DNA from: an uncultured Erythrobacter sp.
GTDB taxonomy: Bacteria > Pseudomonadota > Alphaproteobacteria > Sphingomonadales > Sphingomonadaceae
NCBI GenBank assembly: GCA_947498065.1
Contig: CANMIS010000003.1
Coordinates: 186,001-250,000 of the forward strand
Direction of reading: 5' to 3'
DNA: 64,000 nt
This document shows, piece by piece, positions 26,592 to 36,320 of this stretch (positions are counted from its first letter, which is position 1; every line of letters starts with the position of its first letter). The translations under genes were made by a program, and so were the position numbers. A model generated the notes under the pieces. It was given only the letters and a program-made list of their open reading frames with translations. It had not been told where the DNA came from and ran no database searches.

Positions 26592-27332
26592 ATGCCTCGA
26601 AAGCGCAAACTCACCAAAATCAGCCGCCGGATGGGGCAATTCCGCAGGGAACGGCGTTTCATCCTGCTCGCGATTTTCGCGACCGTATTGTTCGCTGGAT
26701 GGAGCTGGCTAAAAGCGCATCCCGAGCATGATCCCACCGCGCCGCTTGACCTGCGCCATCCGATTGGCTGGGCAACGGCGGGCAAGCTGGCTGCGCTGAA
26801 AGACGATGTGCCGCAGTGCCGCGCTGTGCTGGACCGGAGCGCGGTCGCCTTTGATGCCCTGGCGGCGACGGGCGAGGGGGCCTGTGCTCGGCCCGATCGC
26901 ACGCAGTTGAGCGCCTTTCCACTCGCCCCCGACACTCCAGCGGTAACTTGCCCCATTGCGACCGGCTTAGAGATGTGGCGCGCGCGCAGCGTAGAGCCTG
27001 CTGCGGCTGAAATACTAGGCAGCGAGCTAGCCGCAATCGAGCATTTGGGCGCGTTCAATTGCCGGCGGATGCGCGGCGGTAGCTCAAACGCATGGAGCGA
27101 ACATGCAACCGCCAATGCGATTGATATTGCGGGATTTACTCTGGCGGATGGCCGAACAATCAGCGTGCTTCGCGATTGGCCAGAAGACAGCGATGAAGCA
27201 AGGTTCCTGCGCGAGGTACGCGATGGCGCATGCGGGGTCTTCGCAACCGTCCTATCGCCGGATTACAACGCCGCCCATGCCGACCATTTCCATTTTGACC
27301 AGGCCTCGCGCTGGTCGGGCGTGTGCCGCTAG
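26592..27332 (+). CDS. Extensin-like family protein with LAS-type metallopeptidase motif
   Basis: A 246-residue membrane-anchored protein: an N-terminal helix near residues 24-40 is followed by a periplasmic domain of the Extensin-like_C family. The late motifs 'EHATANAIDI' (H-x6-D) and 'ADHFHFD' (HxH) correspond to the zinc ligands of LAS/D-Ala-D-Ala carboxypeptidase enzymes, so a peptidoglycan peptidase activity is plausible though not proven. Conserved cysteines near 'PQCRAVL', 'CPIATG', 'CRRMRG' and 'GACGVF' may form disulfides. It starts 9 bp after dnaE2 and could be read through from the SOS operon. Its stop is interleaved with that of phoB. Confidence 0.8.
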   Translation: MPRKRKLTKISRRMGQFRRERRFILLAIFATVLFAGWSWLKAHPEHDPTAPLDLRHPIGWATAGKLAALKDDVPQCRAVLDRSAVAFDALAATGEGACARPDRTQLSAFPLAPDTPAVTCPIATGLEMWRARSVEPAAAEILGSELAAIEHLGAFNCRRMRGGSSNAWSEHATANAIDIAGFTLADGRTISVLRDWPEDSDEARFLREVRDGACGVFATVLSPDYNAAHADHFHFDQASRWSGVCR

Positions 27333-28018
27333 ACCGCTTCCATCGCATAACCGGCGGAGCGGACTGTGCGGATCGGATCTTTCGCGCCCTCAACTTCGAT
27401 GGCTTTGCGCAATCGGCGAATGTGCACATCGACCGTACGCAGCTCGATATCTGAGCCTGTGCCCCAAACGCCGTCGAGCAATTGGCCGCGGCTGAACACG
27501 CGGCCTGGGCTTTCCATAAAGAACTTCAGCAAGCGGTATTCGGTTGGGCCAAGTTGCAGCGATTGGCCGCCGCGCATGACCTTATGCGCCACAGGATCGA
27601 GCAGGATATCGCCGACCTCTACGGTCTCACCGGCCAAGGCAGGGCGAATGCGCCGCATCACCGCAGCCACCCGGGCGAGCAATTCGCGCGGGCTGAACGG
27701 CTTGGTCAAATAATCGTCCGCGCCCGTATCAAGGCCGCGAACGCGGTCGTCCTCTGCCTCTCGGGCGGTCAGCATAATGATCGGGACATGCGCGGTCTGC
27801 TTATCGCGGCGCAGCCTGCGGCAAACCTCAATCCCGCTGGTGCCCTCGATCATCCAGTCAAGGATTACAAGATCAGGCACATCCTCGCTCGCCAGCATCA
27901 ATGCCTCGTCGCCGTCACTGGTTGAGCGCACGTCATAGCCTTCGTTCTGGAAACGATATTCGAGCAGCTCCGACAGAGCCGGATCGTCTTCGACCAATAG
28001 AAGTTTAGTAGCAGACAT
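27329..28018 (-). CDS. phoB: Phosphate regulon response regulator PhoB
   Basis: An OmpR-type regulator of 229 residues. The receiver domain has acidic residues 'VEDD' at 9-12 and the phosphorylated aspartate at about 54 ('VILDWMI'), with 'KPFSPREL' as the conserved lysine loop. The C-terminal winged helix ends in 'RTVRSAGYAMEAV'. It switches on phosphate-scavenging genes when PhoR phosphorylates it. ATG 28018 replaces an upstream in-frame start because it begins the normal family N-terminus. Last gene of the minus-strand pho/pst block, separated from phoU by 100 bp. The stop overlaps the extensin-like gene's stop. Confidence 0.93.
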   Translation of the reverse strand: MSATKLLLVEDDPALSELLEYRFQNEGYDVRSTSDGDEALMLASEDVPDLVILDWMIEGTSGIEVCRRLRRDKQTAHVPIIMLTAREAEDDRVRGLDTGADDYLTKPFSPRELLARVAAVMRRIRPALAGETVEVGDILLDPVAHKVMRGGQSLQLGPTEYRLLKFFMESPGRVFSRGQLLDGVWGTGSDIELRTVDVHIRRLRKAIEVEGAKDPIRTVRSAGYAMEAV

Positions 28019-28118
28019 GTCTGAGAACCCTCCCGTTCCCAAGGATGCGATACGGCGTACTATCTGTCACTTTCACTACAACTTCGCGTCATTTGTGAAA
28101 GAATTGTCAGCTTGCGTC

Positions 28119-28787
28119 CTACTGGTCGTCGTCCGGCGGATATTCGCCGGTCGCGGCGTAATGCACCATCTCAGCAACATTGGTCGCGTGATCGCCGATC
28201 CGCTCTAGATTGCGGGCCACAAACAGCAGCTGGGCCGCGCTGGAAATGGTCGCAGGGTTCTCCACCATGTGACTCACTAGGTTGCGGAAAATGCTGTTGT
28301 AAAAGGCATCAACCTTGGCGTCGGTTGCGATCACTTCGCGGGCCAGATCGGGGTCGCGCGCAGCGTAAGCCGTCAGCACATCGTGCACCATTTCGCTCGC
28401 CACTTCGCCCATGGCGGGCAGCAGGGTGAGCGGTTCGAACCGGTCTTTGCCGTCAATCTCGCCGACGCGCTTGGCGATGTTTTTCGAATAGTCGCCAATG
28501 CGCTCAACCACGCCAGCGATTTTCAGCGCTGCGATCACTTCGCGCAAATCATCCGCCATGGGCGCACGCAGGGCAATGATCCGCACTGAGAGCTTGTCAA
28601 CTTCGGCTTCAAGCGCGTCGATCTTCTTGTCGTTCTTGACGACTTTCTTGGCGAGCTCCTGGTCGCCGCGTACCAGAGCATCGAGCGCGCCCTGAATGGC
28701 GACCTCTGCAAGACCGCCCATCTCGGCGATCAAACCGCGAAGCCGGGTGATGTCCTCGTCAAAGGCTTTGACTGTATGTTCTGCCAT
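28119..28787 (-). CDS. phoU: Phosphate signalling regulator PhoU
   Basis: A 222-residue all-helical protein built of two PhoU three-helix repeats, each with the conserved E/DxxxD metal-cluster motif (for example 'ERIGDYSKNIAKR' and 'ERIGDHATNVAE'). It links the PstSCAB transporter with PhoR and dampens signalling when phosphate is ample; cytosolic at the membrane. The start codon directly abuts the pstB stop with no spacer, so translation is coupled. Confidence 0.95.
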   Translation of the reverse strand: MAEHTVKAFDEDITRLRGLIAEMGGLAEVAIQGALDALVRGDQELAKKVVKNDKKIDALEAEVDKLSVRIIALRAPMADDLREVIAALKIAGVVERIGDYSKNIAKRVGEIDGKDRFEPLTLLPAMGEVASEMVHDVLTAYAARDPDLAREVIATDAKVDAFYNSIFRNLVSHMVENPATISSAAQLLFVARNLERIGDHATNVAEMVHYAATGEYPPDDDQ

Positions 28788-29576
28788 TTAACCGTACCGT
28801 CCCGTGATATAGTCTTGAGTGCGCTTTTCTATCGGGTTGGTGAAAATATCGGAAGTCGGCCCGTATTCGACCATTTTACCCAGGTGGAAAAAGGCGGTGC
28901 GCTGAGAAACGCGCGCGGCCTGCTGCATGGAGTGAGTGACGATCACGATTGCATAGCGACCGGATAGTTCGTCGATCAGTTCTTCGATTTTGGCCGTCGC
29001 GATTGGGTCGAGCGCAGAGCACGGCTCGTCCATCAGGATGACCTCTGGATCAACCGCAATGGCGCGCGCGATGCACAGGCGCTGCTGCTGACCGCCGGAA
29101 AGCGCTGTGCCAGATTCGTCGAGGCGGTCCTTTACCTCGTCCCACAAACCAGCGCGGGTGAGGGACTTTTCGACCACTTCGTCAACGTCCGGCTTCTTTT
29201 CCGCCAGGCCGTGAATTTTCGGGCCGTAAGCGATGTTTTCGTAAATCGATTTTGGAAACGGATTTGGTTTCTGGAACACCATGCCGACGCGCGCGCGCAG
29301 CTGAACCACGTCCATCGCATTGCCGTGAATGTCTTCGTCTTCCAGCTCAATTGTGCCAGTAACGCGCGCAACCGGAATGGTATCATTCATGCGGTTGAAG
29401 CAGCGCAAGAAGGTCGATTTGCCGCAACCAGACGGCCCGATGAAGGCCGTGACATAGTCGGGTGAGATATCGATCGACACCTCATCAATGGCTTTCTTGT
29501 CGCCATAATAGACCGACACATCACGCGCGCGCATCTTTGCGTTCGTGTCTACCAATTTCTCGTGAATGACAGTCAC
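28788..29576 (-). CDS. pstB: Phosphate ABC transporter ATP-binding protein PstB
   Basis: ATPase of the high-affinity phosphate importer, 262 residues. Walker A 'GPSGCGKS', Q-loop '[12 protein letters not shown]', signature 'LSGGQQQR', Walker B 'VILMDEP' and switch histidine 'VTHSM' are all intact. '[15 protein letters not shown]' is diagnostic of PstB. The start is GTG 29576, four bases inside pstA (GTGA overlap). It works with the PstA and PstC membrane subunits encoded just upstream. Confidence 0.96.
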   Translation of the reverse strand: MTVIHEKLVDTNAKMRARDVSVYYGDKKAIDEVSIDISPDYVTAFIGPSGCGKSTFLRCFNRMNDTIPVARVTGTIELEDEDIHGNAMDVVQLRARVGMVFQKPNPFPKSIYENIAYGPKIHGLAEKKPDVDEVVEKSLTRAGLWDEVKDRLDESGTALSGGQQQRLCIARAIAVDPEVILMDEPCSALDPIATAKIEELIDELSGRYAIVIVTHSMQQAARVSQRTAFFHLGKMVEYGPTSDIFTNPIEKRTQDYITGRYG

Positions 29577-30838
29577 CAGGTCTTCTCGAATTTGTTGCGG
29601 AGGTAAATGGCGAGGCCGTTCATCAACAGGAGGAACAGCAGAAGCACAATGATAGCCGCACTTGTCCGTTCGACAAAGCCGCGGTCGATTTCATCGGACC
29701 AGAGGAAGATTTGCACCGGCAAGACGGTCGCCGGCGATGTGAAGCCATCAGGCGGCGTCGCCACGAAGGCGCGCATGCCAATCATCAGCAGCGGCGCTGT
29801 TTCACCCAAAGCGCGCGCCATGCCGATGATCGTACCGGTCAGCATGCCGGGCAGGGCCAGCGGCAGAACGTGATGGAACACTACCTGCACAGGTGATGCA
29901 CCAATGGCGAGCGCGCCGTCGCGGATCGATGGCGGGACCGCCTTAATCGCATTGCGGCCCGAAATGACGATCACCGGCATCGTCATCAGCGCCAAGGTCA
30001 TGCCGCCGATCAGCGGCGCGGATCGTAAGTTCGGGAATAAGGTGAGGAACACTGCGAGCCCGAGCAAGCCAAAGATGATTGAGGGGACCGCCGCGAGATT
30101 GTTGATCGAAACCTCGATAATGTCGGTCCAGCGGTTCTTCGGCGCATATTCCTCTAGGTATAGAGCTGCGAGCACACCGATGGGAAACGCCAGCAACAGC
30201 GTGATCGTCATCGTCAGGATTGAGCCTTTTAGCGCGCCCCAAATGCCCACTTGCTGCGGACTGGTCGCATCGCTGCGAGTCATGAACCCGGCATCCCAAT
30301 TCTTGGACAGCTTGCCGTCGCTCACCAGCTGCTGGGCGAGCGCCTGCATCTCAGCCGAGCCTTCACCCGACAGGCCAGAGGCTAGGTCAGAGGATGCGGG
30401 CAGGTCGAAAGTGTGAGAACCGCGGATTAGTGCTGGGTTGCCGATCAGATCGCTGGCGACATCGCGCCAGGCCTCATCACTGATTTCTGCTGCGCCAGCT
30501 TCGCCAAGCTCTCGCTCAGCATAGAATTCGACCACCGCGCGCAGGCCCTGCGTTTCGAGCGATTGAAGTGCACCCGGAGAGCTGAGCGATTGTGCATCGC
30601 CGGTCAGACCTGCCTCTGCAAAGTCAATCGGCACGGCCAGCTCTGCGCGCTGAAACCCGCCAATCCCATTCATCAGCATGTTACCGAGCAGGAAGATCAG
30701 CACCGCGACTGAGAAAACAATCGCGCTCAGCCCAAGCGCGCGGAAACGCCGCTCTGAGCGGTAACGTTGCTCGATCCGCTTGGCGAATTCCGGTGTGCGG
30801 GTCGGGTGCACCAGTTCTGGAGTGGCGGTATCAGTCAT
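29573..30838 (-). CDS. pstA: Phosphate ABC transporter permease PstA with N-terminal DUF3333-type extension
   Basis: Inner-membrane permease subunit of the phosphate importer, 421 residues, longer than the roughly 290 of E. coli PstA. The first membrane helix near residue 40-58 is followed by a periplasmic segment of about 130 residues ('[15 protein letters not shown]' to '[11 protein letters not shown]'), matching the DUF3333 arrangement seen in alphaproteobacteria. Five further helices form the ABC permease core with the EAA loop '[21 protein letters not shown]'. ATG 30838 lies 8 bp inside the end of pstC; the upstream open frame is a shadow of that gene. Confidence 0.92.
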   Translation of the reverse strand: MTDTATPELVHPTRTPEFAKRIEQRYRSERRFRALGLSAIVFSVAVLIFLLGNMLMNGIGGFQRAELAVPIDFAEAGLTGDAQSLSSPGALQSLETQGLRAVVEFYAERELGEAGAAEISDEAWRDVASDLIGNPALIRGSHTFDLPASSDLASGLSGEGSAEMQALAQQLVSDGKLSKNWDAGFMTRSDATSPQQVGIWGALKGSILTMTITLLLAFPIGVLAALYLEEYAPKNRWTDIIEVSINNLAAVPSIIFGLLGLAVFLTLFPNLRSAPLIGGMTLALMTMPVIVISGRNAIKAVPPSIRDGALAIGASPVQVVFHHVLPLALPGMLTGTIIGMARALGETAPLLMIGMRAFVATPPDGFTSPATVLPVQIFLWSDEIDRGFVERTSAAIIVLLLFLLLMNGLAIYLRNKFEKTW

Positions 30839-32216
30839 AGGCCTCTCGGAAGCGTTTGACGACGCGAAGAGCGATAAAGTTGAGCGCCAGCGTGACCATG
30901 AAGAGGACGAAACCAAGCGCAAAGGCGCTGAGCGTGGCCGGGTGATCAAAACTGCCTTCGCCGGTCAGCATTTTGACGATCTGCACGGTAACGGTGGTCA
31001 TTCGCTCGAGCGGATTGACTGTCAAATTGGCTGCGGTTGAAGCGGCCATCACCACGATCATTGTCTCGCCAATCGCGCGGCTGACGGCCAGCATCACGCC
31101 GGCGACGATGCCGGGCAGGGCGGCGGGAAACAGGACGCGGCGAATGGTCTCTGATTGGGTTGCTCCCATGGCCAGGCTGCCATCGCGCATGGCGCTGGGT
31201 ACGGCGGCAATCGAATCGTCGGCCATGGACGAAACGAATGGGATGATCATCACGCCCATCACAACGCCAGCGGCCAGCGCGCTTTCAGTCGAAGCGCCGG
31301 AAATACCGACCGCGACCGCCATGTCACGGATAGCCGGGGCGACAGTCAGCGCGGCGAAATAGCCATAGACCACTGTGGGCACGCCCGCGAGGATCTCGAG
31401 CGCGGGTTTTACCCATGCGCGCAGTTTCGGATTGGCATATTGGGTGAGGTAAATCGCGCTCATCAGGCCGAGTGGGATAGCGACAATCATGGCGATGATC
31501 GCACCGATAAAGATCGTGCCCCAGAACAGCGGTATCGCGCCGTAGCGCGTGCCATCGGCTGCTTCGGGATTGCTCATCGGGTCAGGGCCCCAGAACGATC
31601 CGAACAGGAAGTCGATGGGCGAGACCATGCCGAAGAAACGCACAGTCTCGAACACCAGGCTCGCAAAAATGCCGAATGTCGTGAGGATCGCGACCAGCGA
31701 GGCGAGCAGCAGCACGATCATCACTGTGCGCTCTACCCGAGTGCGGGCGCGGAAATCTGGTTTGACCCGCAGGAATGCAAAAGCGCCGCCGGCAAAGGCG
31801 ATCATCACCGTCACGACCAGCCCGATCAGATTGTAATGCGAGATTGCCTCGCGGAATGGCTCGATCAGCGCCTCCGCATCAGAATTGAACACGCCTTGCG
31901 CGCTGCCCGTGGCAACAGCGCGGGCCTCTGAAAGGATCGAATCGCGCTGGAAGCCGAAGGAGGGCAGGCCCTCTGCGCCGGGCGATGCCAGCACGGTTTG
32001 CATGACCAGCTGCGGGGCTAGAAAAGACCACAAAGCAATGAACGCCAGCACGGGCAGAACCACCCAAACGGCAACATACCATGCGTGATAGGTTGGGCGC
32101 GCGACCAGACGCACATTGGCGTCAGACTTTTGGAAGCTCCACGCCTTCGCACGGCCCGCCAGCCATCCGGCAAGGCCGAGACCAATAGCAATCAGGATAA
32201 GCGTAATCGGCGACAT
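30831..32216 (-). CDS. pstC: Phosphate ABC transporter permease PstC
   Basis: Second permease subunit of the phosphate importer, 461 residues with about eight membrane helices. The C-terminal half holds the ABC core, including 'LEILAGVPTVVYGYFA' and the EAA loop 'AMGATQSETIRRVLFPAALPG'. The N-terminal 150 residues form an extra membrane and periplasmic region typical of the long alphaproteobacterial PstC. No phosphate-binding protein gene (pstS) is found before it; phoR comes directly upstream with an 89-bp gap. Confidence 0.94.
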   Translation of the reverse strand: MSPITLILIAIGLGLAGWLAGRAKAWSFQKSDANVRLVARPTYHAWYVAVWVVLPVLAFIALWSFLAPQLVMQTVLASPGAEGLPSFGFQRDSILSEARAVATGSAQGVFNSDAEALIEPFREAISHYNLIGLVVTVMIAFAGGAFAFLRVKPDFRARTRVERTVMIVLLLASLVAILTTFGIFASLVFETVRFFGMVSPIDFLFGSFWGPDPMSNPEAADGTRYGAIPLFWGTIFIGAIIAMIVAIPLGLMSAIYLTQYANPKLRAWVKPALEILAGVPTVVYGYFAALTVAPAIRDMAVAVGISGASTESALAAGVVMGVMIIPFVSSMADDSIAAVPSAMRDGSLAMGATQSETIRRVLFPAALPGIVAGVMLAVSRAIGETMIVVMAASTAANLTVNPLERMTTVTVQIVKMLTGEGSFDHPATLSAFALGFVLFMVTLALNFIALRVVKRFREAYD

Positions 32217-32305
32217 GTGTTAGCCCTGTTTACCCCTGAGAATCGCTACAGGATCAGCATCAATTTGAGTGCCTGCGCCCGCGATGTTGAAGAAATAAGA
32301 CAAAT

Positions 32306-33574
32306 TCATGACAGCGAATTGGAGGCATCGGACTGGTCTGCTGAGCGCCCCTTGATATCGCTGTCTTTTGTGCCCTGCTCCGGTTGATTATTTTCTTGTG
32401 TTTCGAGCGGGATTCGCACGATCACCTGAGTGCCTTGACCCAATTCGCTCTCAATTTCGAGCCTTCCGCGATGACGCTCCACAATATGTTTTACAATCGC
32501 GAGGCCCAGACCGGTTCCGCCGGAGGCTCGGCTGCGTCCTGGATCGGTACGGTAAAAGCGGCGGGTTAGGTGCGGCAAATGCTCGGGCGGGATGCCTTCG
32601 CCAGTGTTGGTAACTGTCAGTCGGGCCTGCTGCATGTCTCTAGAGCGCACGAGGTCGACCGATACGGGCCCATCTTCTGCGCCATACTTCATCGCATTAT
32701 CAACGAGGTTGCGCACCAATTGCTCCAGCTGCTGCATATCGCCGCGAATATGGACCGTCTCAAATTTGCTCATTTGTAGCCGTTCCATCCGCTGTGATCC
32801 GGCTGCGTCGCGCGCCGCGCGGGCTACGATCGGTGCGAGTTCTAGAAGCTCGCTCGGCCTATCGTGCTTTTCTGCCTCGATCCGCGAGAGCGACATCAAG
32901 TCAGCGACCAATGCCTGCATCCGGTTGGCTTCGCGCTGGATGGTGCCCAGAAACTTCTGCGGGATCGGCGAATCGAGCGTCTCCGTACCTTCGCTGAGCG
33001 TTTCAGCGTAGCCAATGATGCCGGCCAGCGGGGTGCGCAGTTCGTGGCTTGCATTGGCGACGAAGTCGGTGTGCGCGCGGCTAATGTCGGCCTCAGCGGT
33101 TTTGTTGATGAGTTCGATCACAGCTAGATTCTCATCAATCGCCTGTCGATTGATCTGCCAGATGTCGCGCCGCCGCACTAGGCCGCGCACGACCGCGCGT
33201 CCGCTGCGCCCCTTTGACAGAAGCGAAATCGCCTTTGGCTGGCGAAAGGCCATGCGCGCGTCCTGCCCGACCACATGCTGGCCCAGCATTTTGCGCGCGG
33301 TGCGATTGGCGATGGCGATAGTGTTGTTCTCTGTAACGAGCAGCGGCGTCGCCGAGTTCTCGATCAGATCGCGCATCGCGTCACGAGTAATCGGCGCTTC
33401 AGTCCTCGTATTGGGCGGGTCGGGCGCGCTTGAGGTGGCGAGCACCAAAGAGCCGAGCCACAAGAGCAAAGCCGCACAAGCAACGATCAGGTCCACACCC
33501 AGCAGCAGCAACGCGACAAACGTCACCAGCGCCAAAAGCGCGCTCACCGGAGGGATAGAGTGTTGGCTGCCCAT
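32306..33574 (-). CDS. phoR: Phosphate regulon sensor histidine kinase PhoR
   Basis: A 422-residue membrane sensor kinase, first gene of the minus-strand phosphate block. Two hydrophobic segments at about 10-30 and 31-48 anchor it; a PAS-like domain follows at 65-155. The H-box is 'FVANASHELRTPL' with the phospho-accepting histidine at 177; the N-box reads 'LVRNLVDNAMKYG' and the G-boxes 'NTGEGIP' and 'GGTGLGLAI'. It phosphorylates PhoB under phosphate limitation, reporting the state of PstSCAB through PhoU. The acidic, hydrophilic last 30 residues are low-complexity. Confidence 0.92.
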   Translation of the reverse strand: MGSQHSIPPVSALLALVTFVALLLLGVDLIVACAALLLWLGSLVLATSSAPDPPNTRTEAPITRDAMRDLIENSATPLLVTENNTIAIANRTARKMLGQHVVGQDARMAFRQPKAISLLSKGRSGRAVVRGLVRRRDIWQINRQAIDENLAVIELINKTAEADISRAHTDFVANASHELRTPLAGIIGYAETLSEGTETLDSPIPQKFLGTIQREANRMQALVADLMSLSRIEAEKHDRPSELLELAPIVARAARDAAGSQRMERLQMSKFETVHIRGDMQQLEQLVRNLVDNAMKYGAEDGPVSVDLVRSRDMQQARLTVTNTGEGIPPEHLPHLTRRFYRTDPGRSRASGGTGLGLAIVKHIVERHRGRLEIESELGQGTQVIVRIPLETQENNQPEQGTKDSDIKGRSADQSDASNSLS

Positions 33575-33671
33575 CGCAATTTCGCCTGTAACCCCAAGCG
33601 AGTAGCGTGGGAAGGGGACAGCACGATTTGCGCCGAAAATCGGCGTTTAAAACTCTGGTACTATAAGGAGG

Positions 33672-33746
33672 TGGTGACCCCTACGGGAATCGAACCCGTG
33701 TTTCAGCCGTGAAAGGGCCGCGTCCTAACCGCTAGACGAAGGGGCC
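33672..33746 (-). tRNA. tRNA-Glu (anticodon TTC)
   Basis: A complete cloverleaf is visible on the minus strand. The acceptor stem pairs GGCCCCT with AGGGGTC (one G-U), the anticodon stem pairs CGGCC with GGCTG around the loop CTTTCAC (anticodon TTC), and the T arm carries GGTTCGATTCC. The CCA end is encoded (33672-33674). It decodes both GAA and GAG and also feeds tetrapyrrole synthesis. It lies in the gap between phoR and recJ. Confidence 0.95.
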
Positions 33747-33841
33747 ACACTTGTGTGCGAGGCCGCGCATCTAGTGGGGTAGTGGTTGGCGGTCAAGCCT
33801 GTAATCGAAGAACTTTGGCGTTTCTGTGCGGTTTCTCGCAA

Positions 33842-35629
33842 TCAATCGGCAAAGGCAGCGTCTTCGAGGTGCAATTCTGCCGCAGGGCGCGGGCCCCAAT
33901 CGTCGATCTTTGCGCGCCCGGCAAGATGGAATCGGCGCCCCTTTGATCGGTGGATCAGGGTCTGCGCCATCTCGGTTTCCGCCGCGCGAAAGGCGATGGC
34001 TTTAAACGATTTGCCATCTTCGCCCGCCGCGATCAGGCGCAAGTGATCCTTACCAACAATATCGGCCTTGATGATGCGCACCGGGCCGACGGCCAGACGC
34101 GGCGCAGGCCAGCCAACCCCATAAGGGCCCGCCGCCTCTAGCGTCTCGACCAACTCTGGCGTCAATCCGCCGGGCGCAACCGACAGGTCGAGCTGCATGC
34201 GCTGGCCCAGGCGAGCGCGCTCAATATCCTTGGCGAGGCGAGTATCCAGGAATTCTGCGAATGCGGCGAGCTTGTCATTCTCGATCGTGAGACCGGCTGC
34301 CATGGCATGTCCGCCGCCCGCGACCAGCAGGCCTTCCTCACGCGCTGCAATGATCGCCGCGCCCAGATCAACGCCGCTGATTGAGCGGCCCGAACCTTTG
34401 CCTTGGCCCTCTGTTTCGTCGCGCGCGATGACAATAGCGGGCCGTCCGGTCTTTTCCTTTATGCGCCCGGCGACAATGCCGATCACGCCCGGATGCCAGC
34501 CATCGCCCGAAAGCACGTGGACCGCATGATTGTGCTGTCCCTCCAGCTGCCGCTCGGCTTCTTCTTGAACTTCGGCCTCAATGGCGCGGCGCTCTTCATT
34601 CAGCTGGCTTAGCTGTTCCGCGATCGCGCGCGCTTCCTCTGGGTCGCGTGTCGTCAACAACTTCACGCCCAATGTCGATTCGCCAATTCGCCCGCCTGCA
34701 TTGATCCGTGGGCCGAGCGCAAAGCCTAGGTCGCTTGCTTGCGGTGCCCGTTTGAGGCGGCTTGCGTCCATTAGGGCTGCCATGCCGATCCGCTCACGGC
34801 GTGCGAGAACTTTGAGCCCTTGCGCAACGAAAGCGCGGTTGAGACCGTGCAGCGCGGCGACATCGGCTACAGTGCCCAGCGCCACCAGATCGAGCAGCGC
34901 CATCAGGTCGGGTTCTTTGCGGTCCTTGAAATACCCCTCGCTGCGCAGGTTTCTGACCAGTGCAATCGCGAGCAGAAATGCGACTCCGACAGCGGCTAAA
35001 TGTCCATGCGCAGCAGCTAGGTTGTTTTCGTCCAGCCTGTTCGGGTTCACCAAAGCGGTGGTTGGCGGCAGTTCGGCGCCGCATTTGTGATGATCGACGA
35101 CGATCACATCCACGCCTTCATCGCGCGCCATGCCCAGCGCCTCATACGCCATCGCGCCGCAATCGACCGTTACGATCAGGCTAGACCCCGAACGCGCTAG
35201 CTTGACCAAGGCTTCGCCGCTGGGGCCGTAACCCTCAAGCAAGCGATCAGGGATATAATATCCCGCCTCCACATCGAGATCGCGCAGCAGCTGAACCAGC
35301 AAAGCAGAGCTGGTCGCGCCATCGACATCATAATCGCCGTAAATTGTGATCTGCTCACCGCTGAGCACGGCTTTGGCGATCCGCGAGGCTGCGCTCTCCA
35401 TGTCGTTAAACTCGGATGGATCCGGCAGAAAATCGCGCATGGTGGGCTTTGCGTGGCGCGCCACATCCTCACGCGCGACGCCTCGGGTAAGTAGCAATTG
35501 CGTGAGGATATCATTCGTCAGCGTATTGGCCTCAGCGCCCAGCTCCATATTGCCGCCGCGCCACTGCCAGGCGCGCTCTGACAGAGAAGACGCTACGCCT
35601 AAGACGTGAGAGAGGGTGGGAGATGCCAT
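33842..35629 (-). CDS. recJ: Single-stranded-DNA-specific exonuclease RecJ
   Basis: A 5'-3' exonuclease acting in recombination and mismatch repair; 595 residues, DHH family. Metal-binding motifs are 'YGDYDVDGATS' near residue 100, 'VDCGAMAYE', 'VVDHHK' and, in the DHHA1 domain, 'GGGHAMAAG'. An OB domain follows and the C-terminus is short. ATG 35629 starts the normal N-terminus 'MASPTLSHVLG'; the longer frame before it runs into the divergent gene. Divergent from the flavodoxin-like gene with only about 80 bp between the start codons. Confidence 0.94.
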   Translation of the reverse strand: MASPTLSHVLGVASSLSERAWQWRGGNMELGAEANTLTNDILTQLLLTRGVAREDVARHAKPTMRDFLPDPSEFNDMESAASRIAKAVLSGEQITIYGDYDVDGATSSALLVQLLRDLDVEAGYYIPDRLLEGYGPSGEALVKLARSGSSLIVTVDCGAMAYEALGMARDEGVDVIVVDHHKCGAELPPTTALVNPNRLDENNLAAAHGHLAAVGVAFLLAIALVRNLRSEGYFKDRKEPDLMALLDLVALGTVADVAALHGLNRAFVAQGLKVLARRERIGMAALMDASRLKRAPQASDLGFALGPRINAGGRIGESTLGVKLLTTRDPEEARAIAEQLSQLNEERRAIEAEVQEEAERQLEGQHNHAVHVLSGDGWHPGVIGIVAGRIKEKTGRPAIVIARDETEGQGKGSGRSISGVDLGAAIIAAREEGLLVAGGGHAMAAGLTIENDKLAAFAEFLDTRLAKDIERARLGQRMQLDLSVAPGGLTPELVETLEAAGPYGVGWPAPRLAVGPVRIIKADIVGKDHLRLIAAGEDGKSFKAIAFRAAETEMAQTLIHRSKGRRFHLAGRAKIDDWGPRPAAELHLEDAAFAD

Positions 35630-35711
35630 GCTGCGAGGCTTAGCCGATTGTTTCGCTGCGTGACAGCGCCGCTGATTGACAATCGACAGCCCGCTCGCTT
35701 GGAGTGAGCCA

Positions 35712-36200
35712 ATGGAAAACAACGCGTCGCTTCTCATCATCTGGCACAGCCGCACCGGGGCGAGCGAGGCCATGGCAAAGGCGGCGGCTGATGGAGCCCG
35801 CAAGGGCGGTGTGCTGTTGAAAGCGCAGGACGTTACGAGCGACGATTTGCTTGCAGCAGGCGGCTACATCTTTGCCTGTCCGGAGAATCTCGCGGCGATG
35901 AGCGGCGCGATGAAAGAGATGTTCGACGCAAACTATTATGACGTGCTCGGACAGATTGAAGGCAGGCCCTATGCCAGTATCATTGCCGCTGGATCGGATG
36001 GGGAAGGGGCGCAGCGACAGCTGGATAGGATCGCGACTGGCTGGCGGCTCAAACGGGTTGCAGATCCGATGATTGTGAACTTCTCAGCCCAGACGCCGCA
36101 AGAAATTGCTGCAGTAAAACAAGTGCCAAAGGAAGTCCTGGAGCAATCACGCGCTTTGGGCGAGGCAATGTCTGAAGGACTGAGACTGGGGGTTTTCTGA
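35712..36200 (+). CDS. Flavodoxin-like/NAD(P)H-dependent oxidoreductase-type protein
   Basis: A 162-residue protein of the flavodoxin fold: 'LLIIWHSRTGASEAMAKA' is the phosphate-binding loop that holds FMN, and 'YIFACPENLAAMSGAMKEMFD' is the second flavin-contact loop. Members reduce quinones or act as electron carriers; the partner is unknown. ATG 35712 has GGAG at eight bases; an in-frame start at 35676 has no site. Divergent from recJ, and followed by a 120-bp gap to the next coding frame. Confidence 0.72.
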   Translation: MENNASLLIIWHSRTGASEAMAKAAADGARKGGVLLKAQDVTSDDLLAAGGYIFACPENLAAMSGAMKEMFDANYYDVLGQIEGRPYASIIAAGSDGEGAQRQLDRIATGWRLKRVADPMIVNFSAQTPQEIAAVKQVPKEVLEQSRALGEAMSEGLRLGVF

Positions 36201-36320
36201 CCGCTTGCATGGCTTTCCCCGATCAAAACCAAAACTAGACTCGACGATGACTAAGAAACAAGTCAGTATCATGTTGCAAACGATCTGAAATTTCGCGCCG
36301 GGACGAGGAAGGGGGCCGGG

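Noticed and set aside
28051..28110. Possible Pho box (CTGTCAC-like hexamers) between phoU and phoB
   Set aside because: Single half-sites are present, but no pair with the 11-bp spacing of a Pho box could be laid out on either strand.
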